A stretch of DNA of 64,000 nucleotides from Eopsaltria australis (lineage: Eukaryota; Chordata; Aves; Passeriformes; Petroicidae): assembly GCA_034509425.1 (NCBI GenBank), contig JAVTVJ010000033.1:5205001-5269000 (forward strand). Reading direction: 5' to 3'. The first letter of the stretch is position 1, and each line of letters begins with the position of its first letter. Position numbers and translations under genes: made by a program. Below, one piece after another: positions 24,001 through 36,000 of the stretch. The notes under the pieces are model-generated. The model saw only the letters and a program-made list of their open reading frames with translations. It had not been told where the DNA came from and did not search any database.

Positions 24001-25289
24001 GAAGTGAAGCTACAGAAGAGCTCATTTTTTTTGGTATTTTCAGAACAGCTTGAATACTGATAGAGAAACACCTCTAAGGTGACACTGCTGAAGTAGGGTA
24101 TGACTATAACCAAGAAGCAACGAGCCCCGACTGCCTATGCTGAGCAGAAATTTCACCAGCTGCCCACTGGCCCACAGACCTGTCCTAACACTTCACCAGA
24201 TTCCCCAGGGCCAGCCAGCTGATCAGTCCAGCTTCAGCTAAAGAAAATCCAGTGGAGCTAGAGAGGTGGAGAATCTCTCACTCTGCGAGGCAGAAAGGCA
24301 GTGAGACACAGGTTAAGAAAGATCCCCGTCAGACAAGAAATCCTCCCTTTGTACCTCTCTAATAGCAGTTCCTCCTGCATAAACTTCAAGCAGGCTGGGT
24401 CAATGTAAACATCCTCCCCTCCCCTCTGCTGCACTGGGCCTCTCGCTTATCCCCCGCCGGCAGCTGTGGCTCGGGAGGCAAACAGTGGTCATGCTGTTCT
24501 GTGCACAATGACAGACAAATAAAAGAACAAGCAAGCTTGGGAGATTTAAAATCTAGAGCTGAGGGATTTCTCCGAGTTTCACTGTGTCTCTGTGATCCTC
24601 CCCCTAAATGCGAGAGCTGTTTTCTTCAATAAATGAAGCCCGTAATAAACATCTCTCCTCCTGTGTCTCCAGAGCCCTTAGGGAGCTCTACAACAGCAGA
24701 GCACAGAAATTTGCAGAAAGGTGTCCTCTGATGGATTTGACTTACACAGTATCAGTTGTTATAAACTGCCAAGAAACGGGAAATGGGATGTCTCAAGACA
24801 CCCATGGACTCTATCATTAAAAATCATTGTATCAAATGCATATTGGAGCTTTATTTCAAATAAGTGTTTGATTCCATCAAACTATTTTTGAAGCATAAAG
24901 GTTTATTTATAAGGACTTTTTGCCTTTCATACCTTCCTTATACACTCAATTCACAGATTCTCCAGTTAAAGGCACAAAAAGAACTTGTGCATTTGTTACA
25001 ATTTAGATTTCAAAATGTATTTTTTCACAGAATACTGACATTGAAATATATTAAGTTGAAAAAACAATGAATATGTTTCTAAAGTTGAAAAAGGCAAGAC
25101 CACCTGTAACTACACTTCACATCTGCGGAGTCAGAATAAGTATGATGGAGGACAGATTCAAAGTGTCTTGTCTCAGCAGGGTATTATAATGGTACATATT
25201 GTACATGCAGAACCTTAGAAACTCTCATAAATGTACTTACAAGAACTGAGAAGTAAGTGCTTTGTAATCTTTAATCAGCCCAACATTGA
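21011..25289. other. No gene seen; GC-richer patch at 24120-24500
   Basis: Long AT-rich stretch. The 24120-24500 part is GC-richer and includes CCCCGCCGGCAGCTGTGGCT (24451-24470), with an E-box CAGCTG. It is a possible regulatory element, but CpG density is far below that of the island at the right end. Confidence 0.45.
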
Positions 25290-25331
25290 AAGCCTGCTGA
25301 AATTAGAGTAGATCTTCTTTTCAGCAGGCTT
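25290..25331 (+). repeat. Perfect 13-bp inverted repeat (hairpin)
   Basis: AAGCCTGCTGAAA (25290-25302) and TTTCAGCAGGCTT (25319-25331) are exact reverse complements separated by 16 bases. No flanking element explains it. The stem is too short for a typical microRNA precursor unless it extends imperfectly. Confidence 0.85.
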
Positions 25332-28095
25332 AAGGTCAGGTATTTTACATATATTTAAAAATAACTCAGCAAAGTCATTGCTTGATCAATTCTTGTCCTT
25401 CCCCCTCATAAGGACACATCTGCCCAGCTACTCTGAGTCAGGCAAGTCTCCTTTAACAATAAATACCAAGTTTTTACCTTTACAGAATCAGTCCTCATTT
25501 AAAAGTCAGCTGAATTTCTGTTTTATCTTATGCACCATCAGCAAAATGATTTATCTAAATCTGAACTGCAGAATTTTTATTGGTAAGATAAATGTAGAAG
25601 TCAGAAACATGGATTTTCAGATCCTGTATTCTCAGAGCTGGCAATTAGAAAACCCATCTTTGACTTTCTATTGGCACTGACAGGAAAGTCATTAAGAATT
25701 ACATGAATTTACAGACTTTTCACAGTGATTTTTTCTGATCATACTACCAGCAATCCTAACTCTCTAAAATATCTAGTGTGCAAGTTGGGGTGATGGAAAT
25801 GAAAACAAATATCAAGAAGGATGTAAAATATCCCCAACACAGTAATTCCAATGATTATTTATAAAGATATTTTAACTCTTTGTATACTTATCAGCTCAAC
25901 ACTCCAAAAAGTTAGTGATTCCAGTTAGTAATAACTGTCTAATTTCATTGTGTAATTGGGATTGGACATGGATCCAACACACTCTAGGAGGATTCTGAAT
26001 GCTGTTTGAATGATCTAGATAGATGTGTTACACCACTATGCCAGCTCCCACAGCAATCATACACAAAATCTCCATTATTATCAATGGGAACATGGTAGCT
26101 GTTGCTTCATCTTGAAAATAAAAACAGCGAAAAAGGGGTTTAAAGTCTTCAGTATTTAGAAGACAGAGATAATGCCTATACAGCAAAAACTGCAAAATCA
26201 TTGACATGAGCTAGAATTTTATGGGAGTAGGTCAAACAAAACTATGCAACACTTTTCTGAAACAAAAAAGTAGGCAAATTACTTACCTGAACAGATAAAT
26301 TGTAAGCCACACCAAACATATTATCTCACTTAAATTTTATACATGCACACACAACAGATAAATTTTAAAAGCGTGTTCTGTACAAGGTTTTTATACATAA
26401 GGATATAAAATTAAAAAGATAGAAATTACTGATTTTCTGTGTCTTTAGTCACTTTGTCAGCTATGCCATAACTGTAAAACCTTGTAAATAAATGGTTTCT
26501 TACAAGAATGTAAAGAATAAAAATACTTTAAAAAAAAATCTCAAAGTGAAAATAAATAAAAAGACAAAGACTAGGGGATACCCTACAAAACAAACTTTTA
26601 GTGGTTTTTATTCTGTTTATTAAATACTAAAGCAGGAATTAAACTATACAAAACATTAAAGAAATGTAATCCTTTGCTATATAGTTCATGCACAACAATG
26701 CTAGTGAGCAATAAAAGACCTGAAAGCATCTTTAACAGGATTTAATCCTCAGAATCCTGTTACAACTCATTGTGTATCCTCTGTTTATATTTGTGAAAGG
26801 ACAAAAAAAGCAAAATTTACCCTGGGACAGTTTAGTAACTCAGCAGATTTTTCACTGATGGAAGAAGCGAGCCTTATACTTTGCATTATTACTGATTATA
26901 TTATCATCTTAATATCACTTGCTTTAGCACTGACAGTGTGGTTAATATTGCAGACAAACAAGTAAGGACTGTACTGCTGTGATTGTCCACCAAAGGGTAA
27001 CTTTGAACTGCTCGTGGATTTTTACTTCGTATACATATTTATGCTTGAGTCAGGCTTTTGGGCAGTACAGGATGTCAAGTAAAGATAAATGTTAGTTTGT
27101 CTAGTGTCACTAACTAATAAGCAATCACCTTGGCTTAATCCTTCCTGAGCCTTTGGAGGACGAGGGAAGTGATGAGAAACAAGTTTTTGATCCCTTCTCC
27201 GCAACCTTAGTCCCCTACCCAGCACCTATGAGGCATCTGGAATCTGTGTCACTGCCGGGGGATTTTCACAAGCCCAGGATGAATGGATGCCTCTTCTCTG
27301 TTGATTGCTCCTGCTTCTGCCCTTCTCCTATACCCAGCACACCCCTAAGGGCACCAGTGCCACATTTTGAGTCGGAGGGACTTGGTTGAGATTCTTTGAC
27401 TTTTTGTGAATGGCATTTCAATTACCACAACTGTTAACAAAGAGATGTACCCCATGTATATTTATTATTACTATTGAAAAATTGGTACATTATGTAACAG
27501 TGAGACTAGATTTTGTTTCTGTTGGCATGACCATCACTTTTTGTCTTTTAGTTTTCATTATGCCTTCCACTCCAAAAATTTTTATTAACTTCTGTGTTTC
27601 AAGGCCAATCTTCTCTGATCTCCAATTCAATTATAGCTCTTTTGACATTCATATGACAAAATACAGACTGATAGCTTTCTGTTTAAAAATCTCTACTGGT
27701 TGCATCTTCCCACAGTTTTGTTTACCATCTAACATACTCAAAATTCTGTATCTGGTTTCCTGAGTTACTTCTCAACAGGGGATTTGATCTTGAAACACAT
27801 ATACAACTTTTTTAATTTGCTAAAAGGCACTGTCTGAAGAATTGGCGTCAATGCTGTAAAATGTTCTGCAAATGCAGAGAGCAAGACACATGGGATCTGG
27901 CTGTGACAGTACACTTTTGAAGTTATTGTTGTTATAAACATTGTCTGTAATCGAAACACTAAATCAGATAATAAAAATAATGAGTGGTGGTATATTTAAT
28001 CTCTTCTACTGACAAATAATAATTAAAATGAATATTTTTCTTCTGACATTTTAGCATATATTCTCCTGAAAATCTGAAATGATGGATAATTTCAC
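25332..28095. other. No gene seen; isolated strong splice donor
   Basis: On the minus strand a consensus donor CAG|gtaagt lies at 26281-26289 (exon side from 26287 upward). Only very short open pieces precede it, so no exon is called. Otherwise the interval is AT-rich DNA. Confidence 0.45.
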
Positions 28096-28272
28096 TTTTG
28101 CTGCTTTTTCTTTTAATAAAGCTTCTTCACTCCTTGCATCTCTTTCTACAATCTTTATCATCCCTCTTTTCATATAATACTCAAAAATGTCATCTAAGGA
28201 TAACCTTTTGCTTGCCCTTTCAGCAGATAAATATCCTCTAAAGAAATCAAACTTATATTTTTCAATTTCCCA
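28096..28272 (-). other. Candidate coding exon, minus strand
   Basis: A 177-base segment is open in one frame (59 codons, phase 0 to 0), between an acceptor (tctgctcttgattatttcaaag) and an AAA|gtgaaa donor. The peptide begins WEIEKYKFDFFRGYLS, then has a charged, helix-like part including RLSLDDIFEYYMKRG and ends EALLKEKAAK. Codon position 1 carries G about 21 times against 11 and 9 at positions 2 and 3. Purine-first codons dominate, the usual mark of a coding exon. The protein looks intracellular and alpha-helical, with no signal or membrane segment. I do not recognise the family. The donor is only fair. Its phase fits a direct join to the candidate at 38407-38612. Confidence 0.35.
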
Positions 28273-28909
28273 CTTTGAAATAATCAAGAGCAGAAAATAT
28301 ACAAAGAAATACTGTTATGATTCTTGTTCTTGAACTCAAACCATCAAATTATCATTTGACCCATTTTAATAATTCAAAACTATATTTTTTCTTTTAATCT
28401 CAAAAATGTCAATTAAACACTATCAGTTGTAATGATAGCCTACTGCCTTTGATGAAAATTATTAATTTAGAAATGCAGACCCGTTTTTATGCATTTATTA
28501 ATGATATCCTTTAAAAATTAATAAACAAAGGAGCATATTTAATACAGCTAAACGTTAAAAGTGAAAAGTGCATCATGGTATCAGTGTTGCCACTGAGAAA
28601 ATCTGCAAAAGATCTGGATTGGGCCCATAAGGTTAAACCAAATGGGTCTGGCCCTGCTTCATTCTTTATTTTAATGTCTCGAAGAAATGGAAGAAAGTAG
28701 TTTAAAGTGCTACCTTTACAAAGGTTAGAAGTCAGGGGTTGCTTGGGCCAACTGATCACTGCTGGCTCACTGTACTAAATATATATGTGTATAAATATAG
28801 CCTTTTAAAAACCTAGCAGGAAAAAAGGGATGGAGGGAGCAGGGAAGGTTAAAAGTAGCCAAATTTTGATTTAGGAATAAAAATAATTTATAGAAAATAA
28901 GAAAGTCAT
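28273..28909. other. No gene seen
   Basis: AT-rich. 28613-28660 contains 'gatctggattgggccc' and 'gggtctggccctgc', phrases seen in very old sauropsid repeats, but too short for a call. Confidence 0.4.
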
Positions 28910-29242
28910 CTACATATTTAAAAACTCAGTCATGGAAGCCACAAAGGGAACCATATGCAAATGCTCATTATTGTGTCTCTTCCTATCTCCTCCATCCCAA
29001 TTGACTCCAAGGCTTTCCTTCCATTTCCAACACCTCTGGAGTGGAATTCTTGAACTGTAGTATTTGCCATAGGATTGATTCATGTTCATGATGTGAATCA
29101 GCTCTCTGATATTTCTAGCTGTATACAAAGGAAATAAGTTTCTTCCAAAGCCATTGGAACTTCTCCGAGTATTTCCTTGACTTTGCCCTGGATCCGGCCT
29201 AATGTAACAAAAACTTGCTAGATGACCACAGTTTCTTGGCAA
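28910..29242 (-). other. Weak candidate terminal exon, minus strand
   Basis: A good acceptor (ttattgcatcatctacag) opens a minus-strand frame of about 110 codons ending at TAG (28910-28912). The peptide has an Arg/Gly/Asn-rich part (NTRRSSNGFGRN) and a stretch RELIHIMNMNQSYGKYYSSR. Codon-position bias does not favour coding, because G is commoner at position 2 than 1. The best internal donor (AG|gtgttg) is poor and its phase does not fit the neighbouring candidate. The length alone is within chance expectation. Confidence 0.13.
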
Positions 29243-30067
29243 CTGTAGATGATGCAATAAAATAAATAAATTTAGAAGTATAGCTGTACTTTCCGTTGAG
29301 TGTAGTTCAGAACTTTCCTGCCAAAAAAAAATTTAACTTTGAACATAACTTCCGGGTGGGGAAGACTGGAGAAGCAAAACTTAAGAAGAGATATGAGACA
29401 TAGAAGTTAGACTGATTTTTACTTGCTGTTGAATTAATTTTTAAATATTTTGGTTTGATTTCCTGAAAATCTGCTAACAGAGCACTTTCTGACAAATGCG
29501 ATAGGATTGTACTGACACCTGAAAGAACTAAAAAAATGAAAGGAGACTTCTGTATCATATATGAAACTAAGACAAATGAGTAAAGATGGGATATATGTAG
29601 AACACTTTGAAAGATTCCCAACATAAATGTCACTCAGCAGACCCATCATGGTGGTCTCACATCAAAAGAATTTTCTGCTATCAAGATCTGTATCTTTGTT
29701 TAGAAATGGAATTTGGAAGTGAGGAAGAAGGAAAAAAAAAAAAACCCAAAACAACATTCCAATTTTTAGCAACATCCTTCAATCAATCAAGGACTAAAGT
29801 AGACTTTCTACATAACATAAGCATCTGTACTCCTTCATCTGGCCCTTGTGGGACTGGCCAAAAAAACAGAGATATAGTGGAGAGTATCACTGAACTCAAT
29901 TAAGATCAATTAAATATTGAATGAGTTCCAGTATTTGTTTTTGCAGGAGAAAAGAATTACACATGTGCACACAGTGACAGAAAAAAAAACCACCTTAAAT
30001 CTTCTATCCATTTCGAGTATTTGATGATTGAAAAAATCTCCAGTTTCAAAGTCTGAAGTGCATGGAA
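29243..30067. other. No gene seen
   Basis: AT-rich with an A-run near 29732-29743. No supportable elements. Confidence 0.55.
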
Positions 30068-30095
30068 ACTTAGTGATAAAGACTTAGTGATAAAG
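30068..30095 (+). repeat. Exact 14-bp tandem duplication
   Basis: ACTTAGTGATAAAG occurs twice back to back (30068-30081 and 30082-30095) without mismatch. It is a recent small duplication rather than part of a longer array. Confidence 0.95.
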
Positions 30096-33000
30096 TGTAT
30101 GATGACCAAGGCTGTATTTGCCTTGAAATGGCAAATAATGCAGAACACTCACAATGTCTTCATTTATCTCTTTCAGTTTACTTGCACCCTGAAAGTCAGG
30201 ACGTCAGATTAGGAAAGCCTTATGCAGAGTAACCTGTGCATCAGATCAGTACATCACTTCTTCCTTCCCACTTGTAAAAAACTTCTGATAAACAATTTGA
30301 ATTGATTTTCAGTTAATGCAGATGCAAGTAGATACTATTTTTAGCAAGAACTCCCTGTCCTAGACTCCCAGACTCTGAGACTGAAGCCAGGCCCAAGCTT
30401 ATTCAAAGTGAGTACTGATAAACCATTGAATTAGTGGAAACTTAGAAATGCTGGTTTTAACACATTTTGGTTCTAAACTCACCCGAACATAGAAAGGGAA
30501 AAGCTTCAATGTTTGGTTACCATTGTGAAATCCTGCCAGTATCCAGAACCTTATCTAGAAAATGCAACCACAGCCCTACAGCTACTTCGGTTCCTAAAAT
30601 ACAGGGTGATTCAGGTGGCCCTCCCAGGCTGCAGCACTGGGCTTCCTCTGTAATCAAGTACTTACATAGTCAGGCTGGGGAAGACAATTAAGTGACTGCA
30701 TTCCAATGACTTAATGGGACATAGGCTCCTAAATACTTCTGTGGGCAAGATCTGTAGTGCAGAGTCTGGCTAACCTTAGATATCACTAACTATGTCCATT
30801 GACTTCACAGGCAGCCCTGGGGAGCAGGATGTCTGAAAGCTTACTGCTGTTTTAAATCTAAACCAGGTATGTAAAAGTAGATGCCCTGACTTTTGCTTCA
30901 GTGGTTCTGATGAGATAAGAGAAAAAGAAAGTAGTCTGGCTCCAGCCTTCATTATGATTTTATGTAAATTATTTTAAGTAGGGATTCTTGCCCTCCAGTG
31001 CATGAGGATGCAGAAGTTGGTCTACTTTTTAAAGCTAGTTTAGGAAACTTTCAAAGATTTTGCAAGTACACTTTATATTTGTTTGGAAATCCACAATGAT
31101 GGTAGGGCGTGTATGCTCCAGTATGATGAAAAACACCTTTAAATACCTTACTGTTCTTCTTTTATCACCTATCTTTCCATTCCTGCATTATAGAAACAGT
31201 ACATTTTCTCTCATTCTGAAAAAAAACACTGGAGAATTATTTATTCAGGTGAGATTTTTTTACAATGTTTATAGGCTAATTCTCTATGTAGTTATTATGA
31301 AATTTTATCCAAAAGTCTCTAGAAAGAACTACATATGGGACTGCCTACAGAAAAAAAATCAGAAAAGATTGTGGTGATGGATGCTAAGGAACAAAAAATT
31401 AGGATATATCAGCTTCCACAGGATTTCACAGACTTTTCTGTAGAACCCCACTCTTTGTATTGATTTTAGAGAATTTCTTCATAAAGATAGATCCTTAAAA
31501 TTTTCTCATCATCGTGCTTGAATGAGCTTTCAAATTACAAATATATGCATATCTACCAGAAAGCATTCTCCTGAGGCTGAAGTTCTGGCATCAGGCTTAG
31601 ACAGGAAGGGAAACCATAGAAAACAGAAATTATAGTCCTGAATCCTAAAAGGTTACTGTTCTCAGTAAGAAATCTCAGCTATTTACAGCAGTAGGCACAA
31701 AAAAAGATACCAAACAGCTTCCCCACAGCAAAAATGAGTAACATATATGGATTTGATACTCATTCCTTTTCCAGAAAATGGCTATACCAAGTTAGAATTT
31801 TCAAAATGTCTATGACTTCACATATATAGATTTAATTTAATTTAAAACAAGGACCATGGTATAAATGCATTGCATCTTTAGAGAGAGGCTTCCTCAAAAT
31901 CGTAGCATGAGAGCTTCCTGTGGTTTCCATGGAAATGACCTTTCACTATTTCCATGGTAATGGATCTAGTTTTATATATTTCTTTTTTATGAGACTTTAT
32001 TATACCAACAAAGCTACCATTCAGAATATAGTCCTTAACTTATGGATGTGAACTCACTGAGAGAAATTATCTGGCTCCCAAGCCCCATGGGCATGCTAAG
32101 CTTTTGTATGTCTTTTTAGTACTGTGCAACAGACTTTTGAGAAAGATCACCTATTGCAAATTGTCAGTAGAGAAATGCTGACATATTTTGCTCATTGCTA
32201 GGTTTCTAAAGGAGTCTCTGGATTCATCTGCTGCAGTCTTTTCCAGACTGCTCCACTACTCCTAAAGGCAGAACAGCTGGAAAAAAATAGAACGGATTGA
32301 GAGCTCAGAGTCTTCTATAAATTCCAGGCTGTTGATCATATCCTGCTGTAAAATAAATATTATCTAGGGCATTTATTGAAAATCTATAGGCCTTTGAAAT
32401 TACATAGGCTTGTGGATCTTTCTTTTAGAATTTATACTTGAAATTTTTTTCTCTTCTGTTTCTTTTCTTTTTTCAGTTATGGTTATTGTTGCTGTCATTG
32501 AAAGCTAAAATCTTCTTCACCCTGGAGACCAAATGAATGGAAGCAGTGGATTCAAACATATGAAACTGAGAACAACAGAACAACCAAGGTATCCCAGTCC
32601 CCAGCAACCCTGACACATAAAGACACCCAGCTAGACCTATGGTGTTAAGTGCTTTAAGGTGTCATGGAGATGGAACTCGACAGGATGGTGCTGCCACTGA
32701 AGTTCACAGCTAAAAAATTCATACCCTTTGGTGTAATTTTCCAGTGAGGTGCAGTTTGGAAGAAAATTCAAAAAAACATTTCAATAAAGCTTCTTCCATC
32801 CCTGTCACAAGATCTAGGGTTCAATAATAAAGTAAACCCCCTCCCATCCAGAAAAATAAACAAATTAAATCTGTGAGGAAACCATTACAGAAGTGAAAAT
32901 CCCTCAGAGAATGAGAAAAACACATCAACCCAATTGAGCAATTTAGTCTGACTCATGTCTAATTGGTGATGATGCATAAGAAAGGAAGAATTCAAGCCTG

Positions 33001-36000
33001 TCATTCAGGTTTGAGTTTTCTGGGCTAGCCCTTAGAAAAGTGCCAATTTTTAGAGTGAGTTAGACATGAGACAGATACAGGTGGCTGCAAGACAATGTTT
33101 GCATGCTGCAAAGGTAAAAGAGCCACTTTCCAGCATGAAATTTAATTTTAATGCTCTTTTTTTTTTCTTAGCTAAAAAATAGGTCAAAATAGAGAGCTTG
33201 CTCTTAGAAATGTCCTAAGAACTAACTCCTTCATCTGCTTCAAAGGAGATAATGACCAACATATAAATCACTTGGCATTAAGGAGTCAACTGGTATAAAA
33301 GCACATATATTACTTTACATTACTGTTAAAGAATATCTAAAATGCTAAGATCATCAATTATGCTTTTTGTTAAGGTACTACAATGACAATGACTATCAAG
33401 GTTTCAGCCCGCTATCACTGAAAACATTCCGCTCCATTTAATTCTATTCCTTACACATTTCTAAATGAAGAGCACTGCAAGTAATGACTTTTATTCTATA
33501 TATTGAACTCACAGCCTTGTCAGAGAAATACTGGGGCTGGAAATACGTAGACAGAACACTCAAAGAAATATGATGTCTGGAAAAACTGGCCTCATCTATC
33601 TTTAAATCTCCACAGAGTTCATGTTTACACACGAGCTAGTTAACATGTAGGGTTAAATTCATAGGACTGATTTTGGCCACTTACTTCAGGAAGAAATTAG
33701 ATCAATCAATGCCCCCAAATTGTTTGTTTCTCTCCACTAACTGTAACGGGTGTCTAGGTGATTAGATCATTCAGCCAAATGAATTTAATCCAAGATAATT
33801 GAAGACAACTGACAATACTAAAGACAGCATTTATTTTTCTGGAACAATTTCTCTTATGCAGCATTTTTGTGTCACTAGTTCTTTAGGGAAAATGATTAAA
33901 AGAGTTTCTGAAATTATTTTTCTTAGTGAAGTTCATATCTTTATTGATAGTTATAGATTTTTAATTTTATCTCCTTTTTTTCCATAAAATTCTTGAAATA
34001 GTCCTGTTTAAAGAAGGCTCAAAGCCTTTACTTAAGTGAAATACTTGCTTTTGGCAACCAGCTATTTTTGGATATGACAGTGGATTAGCTTTTCTCTTAA
34101 ATAATGCTGATTTCCAATTTATTTCCACTGTAGCTTGACATTCTTGTCACACTTACAAAGACAGACTACCCAATTTCTTGTCATGGTCTATAGGAAAGAT
34201 GTTTACAATGGTACTTGTAAAATGATTTGGATCAGGACAGAAAAATATACTGCTTCCATTTTTAAAGGTAAAACTCTAAGTGATGTCAACATTTGCCTCC
34301 AACAAGGTAATACTTTGTCATCCTGAAAAAGAACTGTATCAGCAAAAGAAATTATCTAAGAAAGAATATTAATTAGAAGGAAAAAAGATCAATAATTTTG
34401 CAAGTCTAGAGAGATTGGGCCAGCATAAGACAAGGCAAAAGAATCCCAAAACAACCCATAACTAAAGCCTACAAAAAAGCCATGTCAAAATACTTTTAAG
34501 AATAAAGCATAAAAACACAAAGAAGCACAGAGACTTAACATAGTTGAAGCTTTATTATTGTTCCCCTGTGGTATGCAGGTATGTCACCACAGAGACATAA
34601 CTGTCCTGTCAGAGACTTCTATAAAAAGAAGCATAGCAATGGCATAAATAATTGACTTAAAATTACACCTGGAGATAGATACCAAGTGTACTGGTTGTAA
34701 AATGATGTCTCAAAGTTCTGTCATTGAAGCACACACAACTGCAGCTCCTTCCAACTCTATCTCCCATGAAGGGCAGAGCAGTGACATTTCTGTCTGCAAA
34801 GGAAAAATTGCCTTGGTTCTGCAAGTGGGCCGTGTGGTTACCCTCTCTTATCAAGGAATGTATGGTTTCCTGGCATGGAATGAGGTTTGTTTCTGTGACC
34901 TCTGAACAAGCCATTGAACAGGCCAGTTTGAAGAAGCTGGAGAGGAAAATATTTTCCAAACCACCCACAATGCTATAGTCAGGCATATTGCTGTGTACTG
35001 TAATGAAAAAGTAATGTTTCTGACAGCAAAATGAGCTCTTATATTATTTTGCAATTAATGGATGTTCCAAATGATAGATTGTGTTTCAAGTATTTAGCAT
35101 TAAAATAAAAAAGTAAAGGCAAAAGGAGGGATGATGTGACACTTCTGGAACTGGATTCACTGGTATAATCTTTCCACAGTCTATTTTTTGATCCATCTAA
35201 ATAGCTTTGTAGCTGCTTAAATCACGCTCTGTACCTCCCAACTGTAGGAACTGTCCTAGCCATTTGGATTCAGAAAAGGATTATTTTCTCCACTGCTTTT
35301 AATTAATATCTTTCTGGCCATAGTCAAAGCAATACTTGAGCAATTTCCCTTTAACATTTCCCATCTATCTGAATTATAATCCACCCACTCCTTTTAATAA
35401 GACATTGAGTAGTGACCTGAAAATAGAGTTGCAAAGAAGTTTGAGAAATAACCTGGCAGGGGAGAAAAATTGCAAGGTTAAAAATCTGATAACCACTGGT
35501 TACTAATTTAAACTGCTAATGGTCTAATGGAGCTGGAGCTAAGACTCCTACTGATTAGCTGAGGTTCGCAAAACATTCAATCCCAAATATAACTTGCTGT
35601 ACATAGTTACATTTACAAGGCAAACAAGCTAAAAACAGAAGAGCAACTCTGCCACACGGTAGCGGCAATGAACACAATAGCTGTGAAGCTCTGTGATGGG
35701 ATATGATGTGAATTTCTCCATACATTTACATTTTAAAGTTTTAATGAAAGCATATTGTCAGGGAATGCCAAGCCCACTACATATTTTCCCTTTGCAGTGC
35801 AGTGACAAGATCCTGCTTCATGTTGCAAACAAGAAAACATTTTGTATTAAATGGAGAGTGAATATGCAAAAATGAAATTGAACAAGTTCCTACAGCAAAT
35901 CTGCTCCCCATCAAAAATCTAAGGGAAGTCTTTTTCAAAGACAAAATCATTTTACTCCTTTTCTTATGAAGCAGGTTCTTATCAAATGTTTAAATGCTGG

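Noticed and set aside
34663..34990. Overlapping frames on both strands, thought at first to be a decayed transposase
   Set aside because: No recognisable catalytic motif, terminal repeats or target duplication; simultaneous openness on both strands suggests local composition.
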